Assembly (NCBI GenBank): GCA_963715655.1
Contig: OY970262.1
Span: 1-64,000 of the forward strand
Source of the DNA: JANQPD01 sp963715655
GTDB taxonomy: Bacteria; Bacteroidota; Bacteroidia; Flavobacteriales; Schleiferiaceae
Direction: 5' to 3'
DNA length: 64,000 bases
Shown here: positions 18,081-26,094 of the stretch, piece by piece
Position numbering within the stretch: position 1 is the first letter of the stretch
Layout: each line of letters opens with the position of its first letter
Position numbers and translations under genes: made by a program
Notes under the pieces: model-generated
What the model saw: only the letters and a program-made list of their open reading frames with translations
Told to the model about the DNA's origin: nothing
The model's database searches: none

Positions 18081-18088
18081 TAACTTTG
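18081..18088 (+). promoter_or_regulatory. -7 box upstream of the barrel protein
   Basis: TAACTTTG matches TAnnTTTG, 53 bases before the start at 18142. No good upstream TTG was identified. Confidence 0.4.
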
Positions 18089-18141
18089 GGGCAGTACATA
18101 TCTTTACGCACGTTATAAATTATGCACTTCTTTAAGTTAAT

Positions 18142-18828
18142 ATGAAAAAACATATTTTTTTGCTTCCGCTTCTTGCTCTATTACTCATCACAGCAAATAG
18201 TTCCGCCCAAATAAAACCAAAATCTCAAGATTGGTTAGCCTATGATCTTTCCTATGGCATACTTATCAATGGCTCTGCCGGTTTAGAGCAAGCAGGCGTA
18301 AGCAATAGCCACGCTCTAACCTTTACTTTTGACAAGCCTCTTTCTAAAAGATTTAGCATTGCTTACGGTGTAGGTTTTCATAGCGATAATTTTTACAGCA
18401 ACCTGCAAGCACTTACTAATCCCGCTACGGGAGATGAGGATTTTCAATTGTTTAATTATGACACTATTTCTTCCAACAAGCTTACCGCTCAGTATTTTCA
18501 TATTCCGTTTGAAGTACGCTTTCGCGGAAAACCAAGCGATAAAGGACGTTTTGCACGTGTGTACCTAGGTGCTAGAGCAGGAGTAAGAGTTAACAGCTAC
18601 AGCAATTACGTTACCAACAAAATTGATGTAAGTTATAACAACATTGGCGCGCTAAACCGCTTTGATTATGGTGTTTATACCCGTATTGGTTATCATTATT
18701 TTAGTTTGTATGCATACTATGGTTTATCTCCTTTGTTTGATAATGGAACCGTAAATGATAATGCAGGAAACACGTATAACTTAGATCAAATACGCACGCT
18801 AAAAATTGGTATTTCGTTCAGTTTGTAG
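18142..18828 (+). CDS. Outer membrane beta-barrel protein, PorT-family-like
   Basis: 228 residues with a signal peptide (MKKHIFLLPLLALLLITANSSAQ) and alternating hydrophobic strands ending in an aromatic or hydrophobic residue (LKIGISFSL at the C-terminus), as in outer membrane barrels. It resembles the small Bacteroidota barrel family that includes PorT. The adjacent asnS-rpoN-PAP2-like group faces it. I do not assign the T9SS component PorT itself because the sequence lacks anything I recognise as diagnostic. Confidence 0.72.
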   Translation: MKKHIFLLPLLALLLITANSSAQIKPKSQDWLAYDLSYGILINGSAGLEQAGVSNSHALTFTFDKPLSKRFSIAYGVGFHSDNFYSNLQALTNPATGDEDFQLFNYDTISSNKLTAQYFHIPFEVRFRGKPSDKGRFARVYLGARAGVRVNSYSNYVTNKIDVSYNNIGALNRFDYGVYTRIGYHYFSLYAYYGLSPLFDNGTVNDNAGNTYNLDQIRTLKIGISFSL

Positions 18829-18913
18829 GTCTACTATAAGCAGTAATTTACTTATCTGAAAAAGCCGCGTTGAACTGAATTAATAAATAGAAATTTAGAT
18901 TTTTTGCCGCTGC

Positions 18914-19516
18914 TTAAGCCACAAGTAAAGTAACCATTACCAGCACAAAACCACTTGCATAGCCAAATAAAATTTCACGTGGTGTATGTGCACCTAACTG
19001 CAATCTGGCGGAAGCCACAAAACCAGCCACTAAAAAACAGGGAGCTAAGTACACAATTAAAGGCACTTGCAGCCTAAAGCTAAGGCACATTAATAAGGCC
19101 GTAAACCCCGCAATGCTGCCTAAGTGTGCACTTGATTTTAAATATACAAAGCTGATTAAGTGCACCAAAATAACCAGAGCGCTGGCCATTAAAAACAAGA
19201 ATGCTTCTTGTGGGAGTGGTAAGTTTTTAAGAAAAAGAGACGTTAAATAATAACAGCCAGCACCCACCAAATAAGGCAAGCGCCTTTCCGTTCTGCTGTG
19301 CATTTCTAAGCTTTTAATAAAGCCCATGCGGTAAAGCACAAAACTAATTAGCAAAGGAAAAATATATGTGCCCGTAAAAACCAGTGCCATGCTTATCCAC
19401 ACCGCATTGCTGCTAATGTACTGTGGACTAGTTTTTAGCACCGCAAATACACCTAATACCGGATAAATTACCGGATGAAATAAGTAGGATAATATTTTGG
19501 CGAAGGCGGTATTCAC
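18914..19516 (-). CDS. PAP2-like integral membrane protein
   Basis: 200 residues with about six hydrophobic helices. Degenerate phosphatidate-phosphatase (PAP2) motifs are visible: RTERRLPY (~78-85), KSSAHLGS (~127-134, in the place of PSGH) and ARLQLGAHTPREILFGYASG (~169-188, in the place of SRxxxxxHxxxD). Several catalytic positions differ from the consensus, including the last acidic residue. It may therefore be a divergent lipid phosphatase or a non-catalytic relative. It begins on the base after the rpoN stop, so it is almost certainly co-transcribed with rpoN. Confidence 0.7.
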   Translation of the reverse strand: MNTAFAKILSYLFHPVIYPVLGVFAVLKTSPQYISSNAVWISMALVFTGTYIFPLLISFVLYRMGFIKSLEMHSRTERRLPYLVGAGCYYLTSLFLKNLPLPQEAFLFLMASALVILVHLISFVYLKSSAHLGSIAGFTALLMCLSFRLQVPLIVYLAPCFLVAGFVASARLQLGAHTPREILFGYASGFVLVMVTLLVA

Positions 19517-20968
19517 CTACAATTCTTTGCGCAAGCGCGCCACCGGAATATCCAATTGCTCTCTGTATTTTGCAATGGTTCTGCGGGCTATTGGGTAGCC
19601 TTTTTCTTTCAAGAGCTTGGCCAAAGCATCATCTGTAAGGGGCTTACGCTTATTTTCTTCGGCTACCGATTCTTCTAAAATTTTCTTTATTTCCTTGGTA
19701 GATACATCTTCCCCTGCATCATTTTTCATGGATTCTGAGAAAAACTCTTTAATTAAAAAAGTGCCGTAAGGGGTAGAAACATATTTGTTGCTCGCCACCC
19801 TAGAAACAGTGGAAATATCCATACCAATTTCATCAGCAATGTCTTTCAAAATCATGGGGCGTAGCTTACGCTGATCTCCCGTTAGGAAATATTCTTTTTG
19901 AAAATTCATAATAGAACTCATGGTAACCAAAAGCGTTTGCTGACGTTGTAAAATCGCTTCAATAAACCACTTAGCCGAGTCTAACTTTTGCTTTACAAAC
20001 TGCACCGCTTCTTTTTGTGCTTTGTTTTTTTCTTGCGTGCTTTTATAGGTGCTTAACATATCCTTGTACTCACGGCTCACGTTGAGCTCAGGAGCATTTC
20101 TGCCGTTAAGCGCTAGTTCTAATTCACCATCATTTATACTAATGCTAAAATCAGGAATTACCTGTTGCACAGCGCGAGAAGTGCCGCTACCACTGTTCCC
20201 TGGCTTAGGATTCAGCTTTACTATTTCTTCAATGGCTTCACGCAGATAATCTTCGTCTATCTCCAGCTTATCCATCAGCTTTTTGTAATGCTTTTTTACA
20301 AATTCATCAAAGTGTTTTTCAATGATTACACGTGCTAATTGAATGGATGATGAGTTATTTTTTCGCTTAAGCTGAAGCAGCAAACACTCTTGTAAATTAC
20401 GCGCACCAACACCAGCAGGATCTAAGGTTTGAATTTTTTTAAGCAGCTTTTCCAGCTCTTCTTCTTCCGTAAAAATGTTTTGGGTAAAAGCTAAATCATC
20501 TACCACTGCGCTCAATTCACGTCTTATATAGCCCTCATCGTCAATATTCCCCACCAAGTAAAGTGCAATTTTTTGTTGCTGCTCGGTAAGGTCTAGCATG
20601 TTTATTTGATCAGATAATATTTCTGAAAAAGTAACGCCTCCCGAAACCGGAATTTGTGCGTCTTCATCATCAGGGCTATAATTATTTGCCTTTAGGCGAT
20701 AATCGGGCACCTCATCGTCACTCAAATATTCATCTACGTTAATGTCTTCGGCTTCAATGGTTTCAGAGTCTTGTTCTTCGTAGCTCTCCGCTTCTTCTCC
20801 GTAATCGTCTTGCTCATCCATACCCTCTTCCAAAGCAGGATTTTCTTCCAACTCTTCCTTAATTTTTTGCTCCAACGCCAGTGTAGGCAATTGAATAAGC
20901 TTCATCAGCTGTATTTGCTGAGGAGAGAGCTTTTGAAGCAATTTTTGACCGAGCTGTTGTTTTAACAT
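19517..20968 (-). CDS. rpoN: RNA polymerase sigma-54 factor
   Basis: The alternative sigma factor that recognises -24/-12 promoters and needs AAA+ activators. At 483 residues it is normal. The glutamine-rich region I is at the start (LGQKLLQKLSPQQIQLMKLI), followed by an acidic region II (~45-110). Then come the core-binding domain, the HTH (IADEIGMDISTVSRVASNKY, ~383-402) and the RpoN box in the last 25 residues (ARRTIAKYREQLD). The PAP2-like gene abuts its stop. asnS lies upstream in the same direction across a 433-bp gap with repeats. No sigma-54 promoter was found in the window by eye. Confidence 0.97.
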   Translation of the reverse strand: MLKQQLGQKLLQKLSPQQIQLMKLIQLPTLALEQKIKEELEENPALEEGMDEQDDYGEEAESYEEQDSETIEAEDINVDEYLSDDEVPDYRLKANNYSPDDEDAQIPVSGGVTFSEILSDQINMLDLTEQQQKIALYLVGNIDDEGYIRRELSAVVDDLAFTQNIFTEEEELEKLLKKIQTLDPAGVGARNLQECLLLQLKRKNNSSSIQLARVIIEKHFDEFVKKHYKKLMDKLEIDEDYLREAIEEIVKLNPKPGNSGSGTSRAVQQVIPDFSISINDGELELALNGRNAPELNVSREYKDMLSTYKSTQEKNKAQKEAVQFVKQKLDSAKWFIEAILQRQQTLLVTMSSIMNFQKEYFLTGDQRKLRPMILKDIADEIGMDISTVSRVASNKYVSTPYGTFLIKEFFSESMKNDAGEDVSTKEIKKILEESVAEENKRKPLTDDALAKLLKEKGYPIARRTIAKYREQLDIPVARLRKEL

Positions 20969-21174
20969 ATAGTGGAAAGTACCTATCTGAAATTCCGTTG
21001 CAATGTATAAAAAGGCGCGGCACTATCAAATAGTTTGCCGTTTAGTAAGATTATTCTTGGAATGAGGGGAATGGGTAAACAAGAGGAGTCAATTTCTCTA
21101 CATCATTTTTGAAAGGAACTGTTTGAAATTAATTAAAATTCTATTAAATAAATCCTCTTCCGCCCAACAGGCAC

Positions 21175-21194
21175 TCTTTCGCCTAGGCGAAAGA
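21175..21194. repeat. 20-bp perfect palindrome
   Basis: TCTTTCGCCTAGGCGAAAGA is its own reverse complement. It lies in the 433-bp stretch between asnS and rpoN, 207 bases upstream of the rpoN start. It has no loop and no T run, so it looks more like a protein-binding site than a terminator. Confidence 0.6.
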
Positions 21195-21287
21195 CATGGC
21201 ACACTTACGAAGTTTAAAATAATTTGAACATCTTATAACATTATGTAAGAATTTAGCAAAGCGTCCATTCTCTCAGAACTTTCAACT

Positions 21288-21371
21288 CTTCACCATTCCT
21301 TGGAGTACACTTCTCCTTAAACTTTTACCCTTCACCATTCCTTTAAGCACGCTTCTCCTTAAACTTTCAAC
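21288..21371. repeat. Two tandem 42-bp repeats
   Basis: cttcaccattcct begins at 21288 and 21330, and the two 42-base units match at most positions (cttctccttaaactt shared). The rest of the asnS-rpoN gap (20969-21401) shows no gene, only this tandem pair and the palindrome at 21175. Confidence 0.75.
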
Positions 21372-21401
21372 TTTAATCCTTCAACCTTTAACTACTGCAC
21401 C

Positions 21402-22835
21402 CTAAAACTCTGCGTTTCCCGGTGTTCTCGGAAAAGGAATGACATCTCTAATATTACCCATACCGGTTACAAATAACACTAGGCGCTCAAAGCCAAGGCC
21501 AAAGCCACTGTGCTCGCAAGTTCCAAATTGGCGGGTTTCTAAATACCACCAAAGTTCTTCTTCAGGAATGTTAAATTCAGCTACCTTTTCTTTTAATTTA
21601 TCCAAACGTTCTTCACGTTGTGAGCCACCTACAATTTCCCCAATGCCGGGGAAAAGGATGTCCATAGCGCGCACGGTTTTACCATCTTCATTGGCTCGCA
21701 TATAAAAAGCTTTAATGCTTGCAGGATAATCATACAAAATTACGGGCGTGCCAAAATGCTTTACCAAAAATTTCTCGTGTTCACTTTGTAAGTCAGCGCC
21801 CCACGCTTCTATTATGTAATTGAATTTTTTCTTTTTGTTGGGTTTGGAGTTCCTTAAAACGTCTATCGCCTCAGTGTAGCTTAGCCTTGTAAACTTGTTT
21901 TCCGCTACAAATTTTAGCTTTTCTACCAAACTCATTTCGCTGCGTTCCGCCTGTGGTTTGGTTTTTTCTTCATCTGCCAAACGGCCTTCTAAAAAGGAAA
22001 TGTCGTCTTTACAATGTTCTAAAGCATAGCTAATTACTTTTTGTAAAAAGTCTTCGGCCAAGTCCATGTTATCATCCAAATTATTGAACGCTACTTCTGG
22101 CTCAATCATCCAAAATTCGGCTAAGTGGCGTGCGGTGTTTGAGTTTTCTGCTCTAAAAGTTGGGCCAAACGTATATACTTTTCCAAGGGCCAAAGCACCT
22201 AATTCTGCTTCTAGCTGACCAGATACAGTAAGATTGGTTTCCTTACCAAAAAAATCTTGGCTATAATCAATCTCACCGTCTTCGGTTAAGGGTAAATTCT
22301 TTTTATCAAGCCCAGAAACGTTGAACATTTCACCCGCTCCTTCTGCATCACTACCCGTAATAATGGGCGTGTGCATCATAAAAAATCCACGGTCATTAAA
22401 ATATTGATGTATGGCAAAAGATAAGGCGTGGCGCACCCGCAAAATTGCTCCAAACGTGCTGGTACGCGGACGTAAATGTGCTATTTCGCGCAAAAATTCC
22501 ATACTGTGTTTTTTAGGCTGCAGTGGATATTTCTCTGGGTTGCTTTCGCCTAACACCTTTACTTCGGTGGCTTGAATTTCTACCGACTGACCAGAACCTT
22601 GTGAAGCTACCAACTTCCCGATAACGGAAATACACGCGCCTGTATTTATTTTTTTGAGCAGTTCTTCGGGTAGTTCTTCAAAATTTACCACCACCTGAAT
22701 GTTGTTGATAGTGCTTCCATCATTCAACGCCACAAAGCGTTTGCTTCTAAAGGTACGCACCCAACCGGCAGTTTCTACCGTTTGGTTTTCACCTTGTTTT
22801 GCTAAAAGTTCCTTTACAGGAGTGTACTTGCTCAT
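21402..22835 (-). CDS. asnS: Asparaginyl-tRNA synthetase
   Basis: A class II synthetase that charges tRNA-Asn. The start MSKYTPVKELLAKQGENQ gives 477 residues. The open frame reaches 22883, but the extra 16 residues are cysteine-rich and unlike the family. An N-terminal OB fold (GWVRTFRSKRFVALNDGS, ~21-38) is followed by the catalytic core with motif 2 (FRAENSNTARHLAEFWMIEPE) and motif 3 (GFGLGFERLVLFVTG) near the end. Its presence alongside gatC means that direct Asn-tRNA charging is available. The gene is divergent from tetR. Confidence 0.97.
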   Translation of the reverse strand: MSKYTPVKELLAKQGENQTVETAGWVRTFRSKRFVALNDGSTINNIQVVVNFEELPEELLKKINTGACISVIGKLVASQGSGQSVEIQATEVKVLGESNPEKYPLQPKKHSMEFLREIAHLRPRTSTFGAILRVRHALSFAIHQYFNDRGFFMMHTPIITGSDAEGAGEMFNVSGLDKKNLPLTEDGEIDYSQDFFGKETNLTVSGQLEAELGALALGKVYTFGPTFRAENSNTARHLAEFWMIEPEVAFNNLDDNMDLAEDFLQKVISYALEHCKDDISFLEGRLADEEKTKPQAERSEMSLVEKLKFVAENKFTRLSYTEAIDVLRNSKPNKKKKFNYIIEAWGADLQSEHEKFLVKHFGTPVILYDYPASIKAFYMRANEDGKTVRAMDILFPGIGEIVGGSQREERLDKLKEKVAEFNIPEEELWWYLETRQFGTCEHSGFGLGFERLVLFVTGMGNIRDVIPFPRTPGNAEF

Positions 22836-22911
22836 AAAAAAATAATAAGCCGCAAAGGTGCAAAAACACGGGCATTTATACACAATTTAACACAGTGGAA
22901 TTAGAAACCTA

Positions 22912-22939
22912 GGAAACTTTTAACACGTTAGTAGTTTCC
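22912..22939. promoter_or_regulatory. 28-bp imperfect palindrome, candidate TetR operator
   Basis: GGAAACT (22912-22918) and AGTTTCC (22933-22939) flank TAACACGTTA, giving 22 of 28 self-complementary positions. Further GAAAC and GTTTC half-sites lie on either side (22904-22908, 22951-22955). The site lies between asnS and tetR and just upstream of the tetR -7 box, where a TetR-family protein would control its own operon. Confidence 0.6.
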
Positions 22940-22955
22940 GTTTGAAAAATGTTTC

Positions 22956-22963
22956 TACATTTG
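22956..22963 (+). promoter_or_regulatory. -7 box of the TetR-RND operon
   Basis: TACATTTG matches TAnnTTTG and ends nine bases before the ATG at 22973. The mRNA leader would be only a few nucleotides long. Confidence 0.5.
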
Positions 22964-22972
22964 CGCCCTTAA

Positions 22973-23590
22973 ATGGAAAAACAAGAGTTAGAAATAATAG
23001 AAGGTGCATTTGCTTTATTTAATAGATACGGCATACGCAGCGTAACCATGGATGATGTAGCTCGTGAATTGGGCATTTCTAAAAAAACCATTTACAAGCA
23101 TTTTGAAAATAAGGCTGAGTTGGTACACAAATGCGTGCAAACCATTTTTACTACCATTAGTGGGCACATAAATCGCATACATGCGGAGACCCAAAATGCG
23201 ATAGATGAGCTTTTTGAAATAGATGATGTAGTGGGCACTATGATGGCAAATCATAACCCGGGGATGCAGTTTCAACTGGCTAAATATTATCCTGAAAGCC
23301 ATAGGTATATTAATCAAGGACGCCAAAAAATGATACGCAAAATGATTGCGGAGAATATTGCTAATGGACGTGAGCAAGGTTTGTATCGCCATGATTTTGA
23401 AGATAGGATTATCACCTTTTTGTACTGTAGTAAAATTGACACCATACCGGAAGAAGACCATGAATTACTGCAAAGTTTTGAAATGCGTAAGATGATGTCT
23501 GAATCATTAAAGTATCATATTAGAGGTATTGCTACGCCAAAAGGCTTGGCCTACTTAGAAGAAAAGTTAAACCAAAACAAACAACAATAA
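22973..23590 (+). CDS. TetR/AcrR-family repressor of the efflux operon
   Basis: 205 residues. The N-terminal HTH (GIRSVTMDDVARELGISKKT, ~20-39, then IYKHFENKAEL) is typical of the family. The rest is a helical ligand-binding domain without recognisable specificity. Its stop overlaps the start of the TolC-like gene by one base (TAATG), so it is the first gene of the four-gene efflux operon. The palindrome at 22912-22939 is its likely binding site, which would make the operon self-regulated. Confidence 0.9.
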   Translation: MEKQELEIIEGAFALFNRYGIRSVTMDDVARELGISKKTIYKHFENKAELVHKCVQTIFTTISGHINRIHAETQNAIDELFEIDDVVGTMMANHNPGMQFQLAKYYPESHRYINQGRQKMIRKMIAENIANGREQGLYRHDFEDRIITFLYCSKIDTIPEEDHELLQSFEMRKMMSESLKYHIRGIATPKGLAYLEEKLNQNKQQ

Positions 23591-24936
23591 TGAGAAAGCT
23601 ACTTTGCTTACTCGGGTTTGCCTGGCTTACGCCCGGATATGCCCAAACAGAACCAACCCAAACCAAGTTTAGCTTGGAAGAAGCGCAAGAGTATGCGCTT
23701 AAAAATGGTTATTCGGTGCTAGACAAACGCTTGGAATATGAAAAAGCGCGTAAAACAATTACCGAAACCGCATCGCGTGGGTTACCGCAAATTACTGCTT
23801 CGGGGCGTTATACTTATACACCGCAAATTCCGGCACAAGCCGTTCCTGACGGTACTTTTAGTGCACCCGATGGACAGCCGGATTTAATTCAATTTGGTAT
23901 TCCACATCAAACGGTGGGTACATTAAGCGCCAATCAATTAATTTTTGATGGCAGCTATTTTGTTGCATTACAAGCTACGCGTGTATTTAAGGATATTGCC
24001 AATTTAGACATCACCAAAAGTGAAATTGATATAAAAACTAGCGTAGCAAATGCTTACTATGGTGTATTAGTTACCAGAAAAGCCAAAAAATTAGCTAAAG
24101 AAAATTTAACGGTAATTGACGAAAATTTACGTGAAATTTCCGCTTTGTATGAAAGTGGTTTTGTGGAAGAGCAGGATGTGGATCAACTAGAATTATTGAA
24201 AAACAACATCAGTAATCAATTGGCAAATTTTGAACGCCAAGAGATACTTTCTTTGCAATTGCTACAATTTAACATGGGTATTTCTTTAGACCAAAATATA
24301 GCGCTAAGCGACAGTATAAATGATGTAGCCGCTATTGCAGAAAGCCCTACGGTGCAGAGCACAAGCAACTTTAATTTAGACAAACACATTGATTACCGCA
24401 TTGCACAAAACAATTTTAAAGCGGCTAGCCTACAGTTTAAAAACGAAAAAGCAGCGTACTTACCTTCGCTTTCGTTTTTTGTGCAACACACACAAACTAA
24501 CTTTTCTGAAACCGGCTTTAACGCTTTTGATTACAACACCTATTGGGTACCGGGCACAAATTTGGGCTTGAATTTAAATTGGAATTTGTTTTCCGGTTTT
24601 GCCCGATCATCTAAAGTGCAAAAAGCAAAAATTGACATCACGCGCACAGAATTGGCGCTTGACATTACCGAAAGCAACCTAACCATGGCGTACAATCGCG
24701 CTAAAAGTGATTATCAATTTGCCTTAGATAACTACATGACGCAAGAAAAAAACGTGGGCATCAGCACAAAAATTAGAGACCGAACGCTTATTAAATTTAA
24801 AGAAGGTTTGAGCTCTAGCTTAGATTTAACGCAAGCAGAAAATCAATTGTTAACTACCCAATCCGACTATTTAAATGCTTTACAAGGAATGCTTACCGCA
24901 AAAGAGAACCTGAAAAAAGCCATCGGTCAATTATAA
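23590..24936 (+). CDS. TolC-family outer membrane efflux protein
   Basis: The outer membrane channel component of a tripartite pump, 448 residues. It has a signal peptide (MRKLLCLLGFAWLTPGYAQ), then FSLEEAQEYALKNGYSVLDK, the usual opening of TolC proteins. It contains the two duplicated helical hairpin regions with coiled coils (ENLTVIDENLREISALYESG; LIKFKEGLSSSLDLTQAENQ). It is followed after 19 bases by the adaptor and then the inner membrane pump. Confidence 0.93.
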   Translation: MRKLLCLLGFAWLTPGYAQTEPTQTKFSLEEAQEYALKNGYSVLDKRLEYEKARKTITETASRGLPQITASGRYTYTPQIPAQAVPDGTFSAPDGQPDLIQFGIPHQTVGTLSANQLIFDGSYFVALQATRVFKDIANLDITKSEIDIKTSVANAYYGVLVTRKAKKLAKENLTVIDENLREISALYESGFVEEQDVDQLELLKNNISNQLANFERQEILSLQLLQFNMGISLDQNIALSDSINDVAAIAESPTVQSTSNFNLDKHIDYRIAQNNFKAASLQFKNEKAAYLPSLSFFVQHTQTNFSETGFNAFDYNTYWVPGTNLGLNLNWNLFSGFARSSKVQKAKIDITRTELALDITESNLTMAYNRAKSDYQFALDNYMTQEKNVGISTKIRDRTLIKFKEGLSSSLDLTQAENQLLTTQSDYLNALQGMLTAKENLKKAIGQL

Positions 24937-24955
24937 AATTCCAATCCAAAAACAA

Positions 24956-26092
24956 ATGAAAAAAATAGCAATACTATCTCTTACCCTTTTGGCTTTTGCC
25001 TGTGGTGAAGATGCCAATAGCCTTGAAGCAAAACAAGCGCTTTTAGAAAAGAAAAAAAGTGAAGTAAGCGCCTTGCAAGGTGAAATAAAATCGCTGAAAA
25101 GTGAAATTGCCAAAATGGATACCACCACTACCAAAGAAGTGGCCACTTACGTGGAAGTAACCGAGGCTAAAACTACCAATTTTAAACATTATTTGGAGCT
25201 TACAGGAACCATTACTAGCAAAGAAAATATAATGGTGAGTGCCGAAGCAAACGGCCGTGTAATTGGCGTACCGGGCAAAGAAGGTCAGCGTGTTACTAAA
25301 GGTACAATATTGGTTCGTTTAGAGAATGAGGCTATCAGCAATCAACTCGCAGAAGCGCAAAGCGGCTATGAATTGGCTAAAACCACTTGGGAAAAGCGCA
25401 AGCGCCTTTGGGAAGAAAATAAAATTGGTTCTGAGATTGAATATTTACAAGCTAAAAACACTTTTCAAGGAGCTAAAAACCGCGTAGGTGTTTTGCAAAC
25501 ACAATACAACAATAGCAATATTAAAGCACCTATTACCGGCACGGTAGATGACATTCAGGTAAATGAAGGTGAATTTATTAGCACTGGCACCCCGGTGGTT
25601 CGGGTAGTAGATTTAGAGCGTGTGGAGATTGAGGCAGAACTAAGCGAAGAGTACTTACGCGATGTTAAAAAAGGAGATACCGTTTTAGTTAAAATTCCAT
25701 CATTAGGTATTGAGCAAAAAGAACGTGTTGAGTTTGTGGGTCAGGTAATTAATCCGGCCAACCGAAGCTTTACCGTAAAAGTGGCTGTTGATAACAAAGA
25801 CAAAAAAATTAAGCCCAATGTATTGGCCAACTTAATGATAAATGATTACGAAAATCCGGAAGCCCTTACCGTGCAAAGTATTGCTATAAGACGCGATTTA
25901 AAAGGTGACTTTGTATTTGTAGCAGCCGGCAATGATGGAAACCTTACCGCAGAAAAGCGCTACGTAAAAACCGGAAAATCTTTTGGCAACAAAACTGAAA
26001 TTTTAGAAGGTGTAAGCGCGGGCGATAAAGTTGTAACAGCCGGTTTTAATCAAATAGGATTAGGCAGCACCTTAACCACTAAGAAAAACTAA
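24956..26092 (+). CDS. RND efflux periplasmic adaptor lipoprotein
   Basis: A membrane fusion protein linking the RND pump to the TolC channel, 378 residues. The lipobox LAFAC places the lipidated Cys at residue 16. A coiled-coil hairpin covers ~20-55, where an extra N-terminal Lys/Glu-rich helix precedes the first barrel strand. A lipoyl-like half-motif follows (VSAEANGRVIGVPGKEGQRV). Next come the alpha-hairpin (~125-165), the second lipoyl half (NIKAPITGTVDDIQVNEGE) and the beta-barrel domain. The pump gene begins three bases after its stop. Confidence 0.93.
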   Translation: MKKIAILSLTLLAFACGEDANSLEAKQALLEKKKSEVSALQGEIKSLKSEIAKMDTTTTKEVATYVEVTEAKTTNFKHYLELTGTITSKENIMVSAEANGRVIGVPGKEGQRVTKGTILVRLENEAISNQLAEAQSGYELAKTTWEKRKRLWEENKIGSEIEYLQAKNTFQGAKNRVGVLQTQYNNSNIKAPITGTVDDIQVNEGEFISTGTPVVRVVDLERVEIEAELSEEYLRDVKKGDTVLVKIPSLGIEQKERVEFVGQVINPANRSFTVKVAVDNKDKKIKPNVLANLMINDYENPEALTVQSIAIRRDLKGDFVFVAAGNDGNLTAEKRYVKTGKSFGNKTEILEGVSAGDKVVTAGFNQIGLGSTLTTKKN

Positions 26093-26094
26093 AC

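Noticed and set aside
18142..18828. Assignment as the T9SS component PorT
   Set aside because: A generic barrel with the right size, but no diagnostic sequence was recognised. Kept as PorT-family-like only.
23015..23461. Minus-strand frame of 148 codons opposite tetR
   Set aside because: Antisense to a clear TetR gene, with no promoter or motif.
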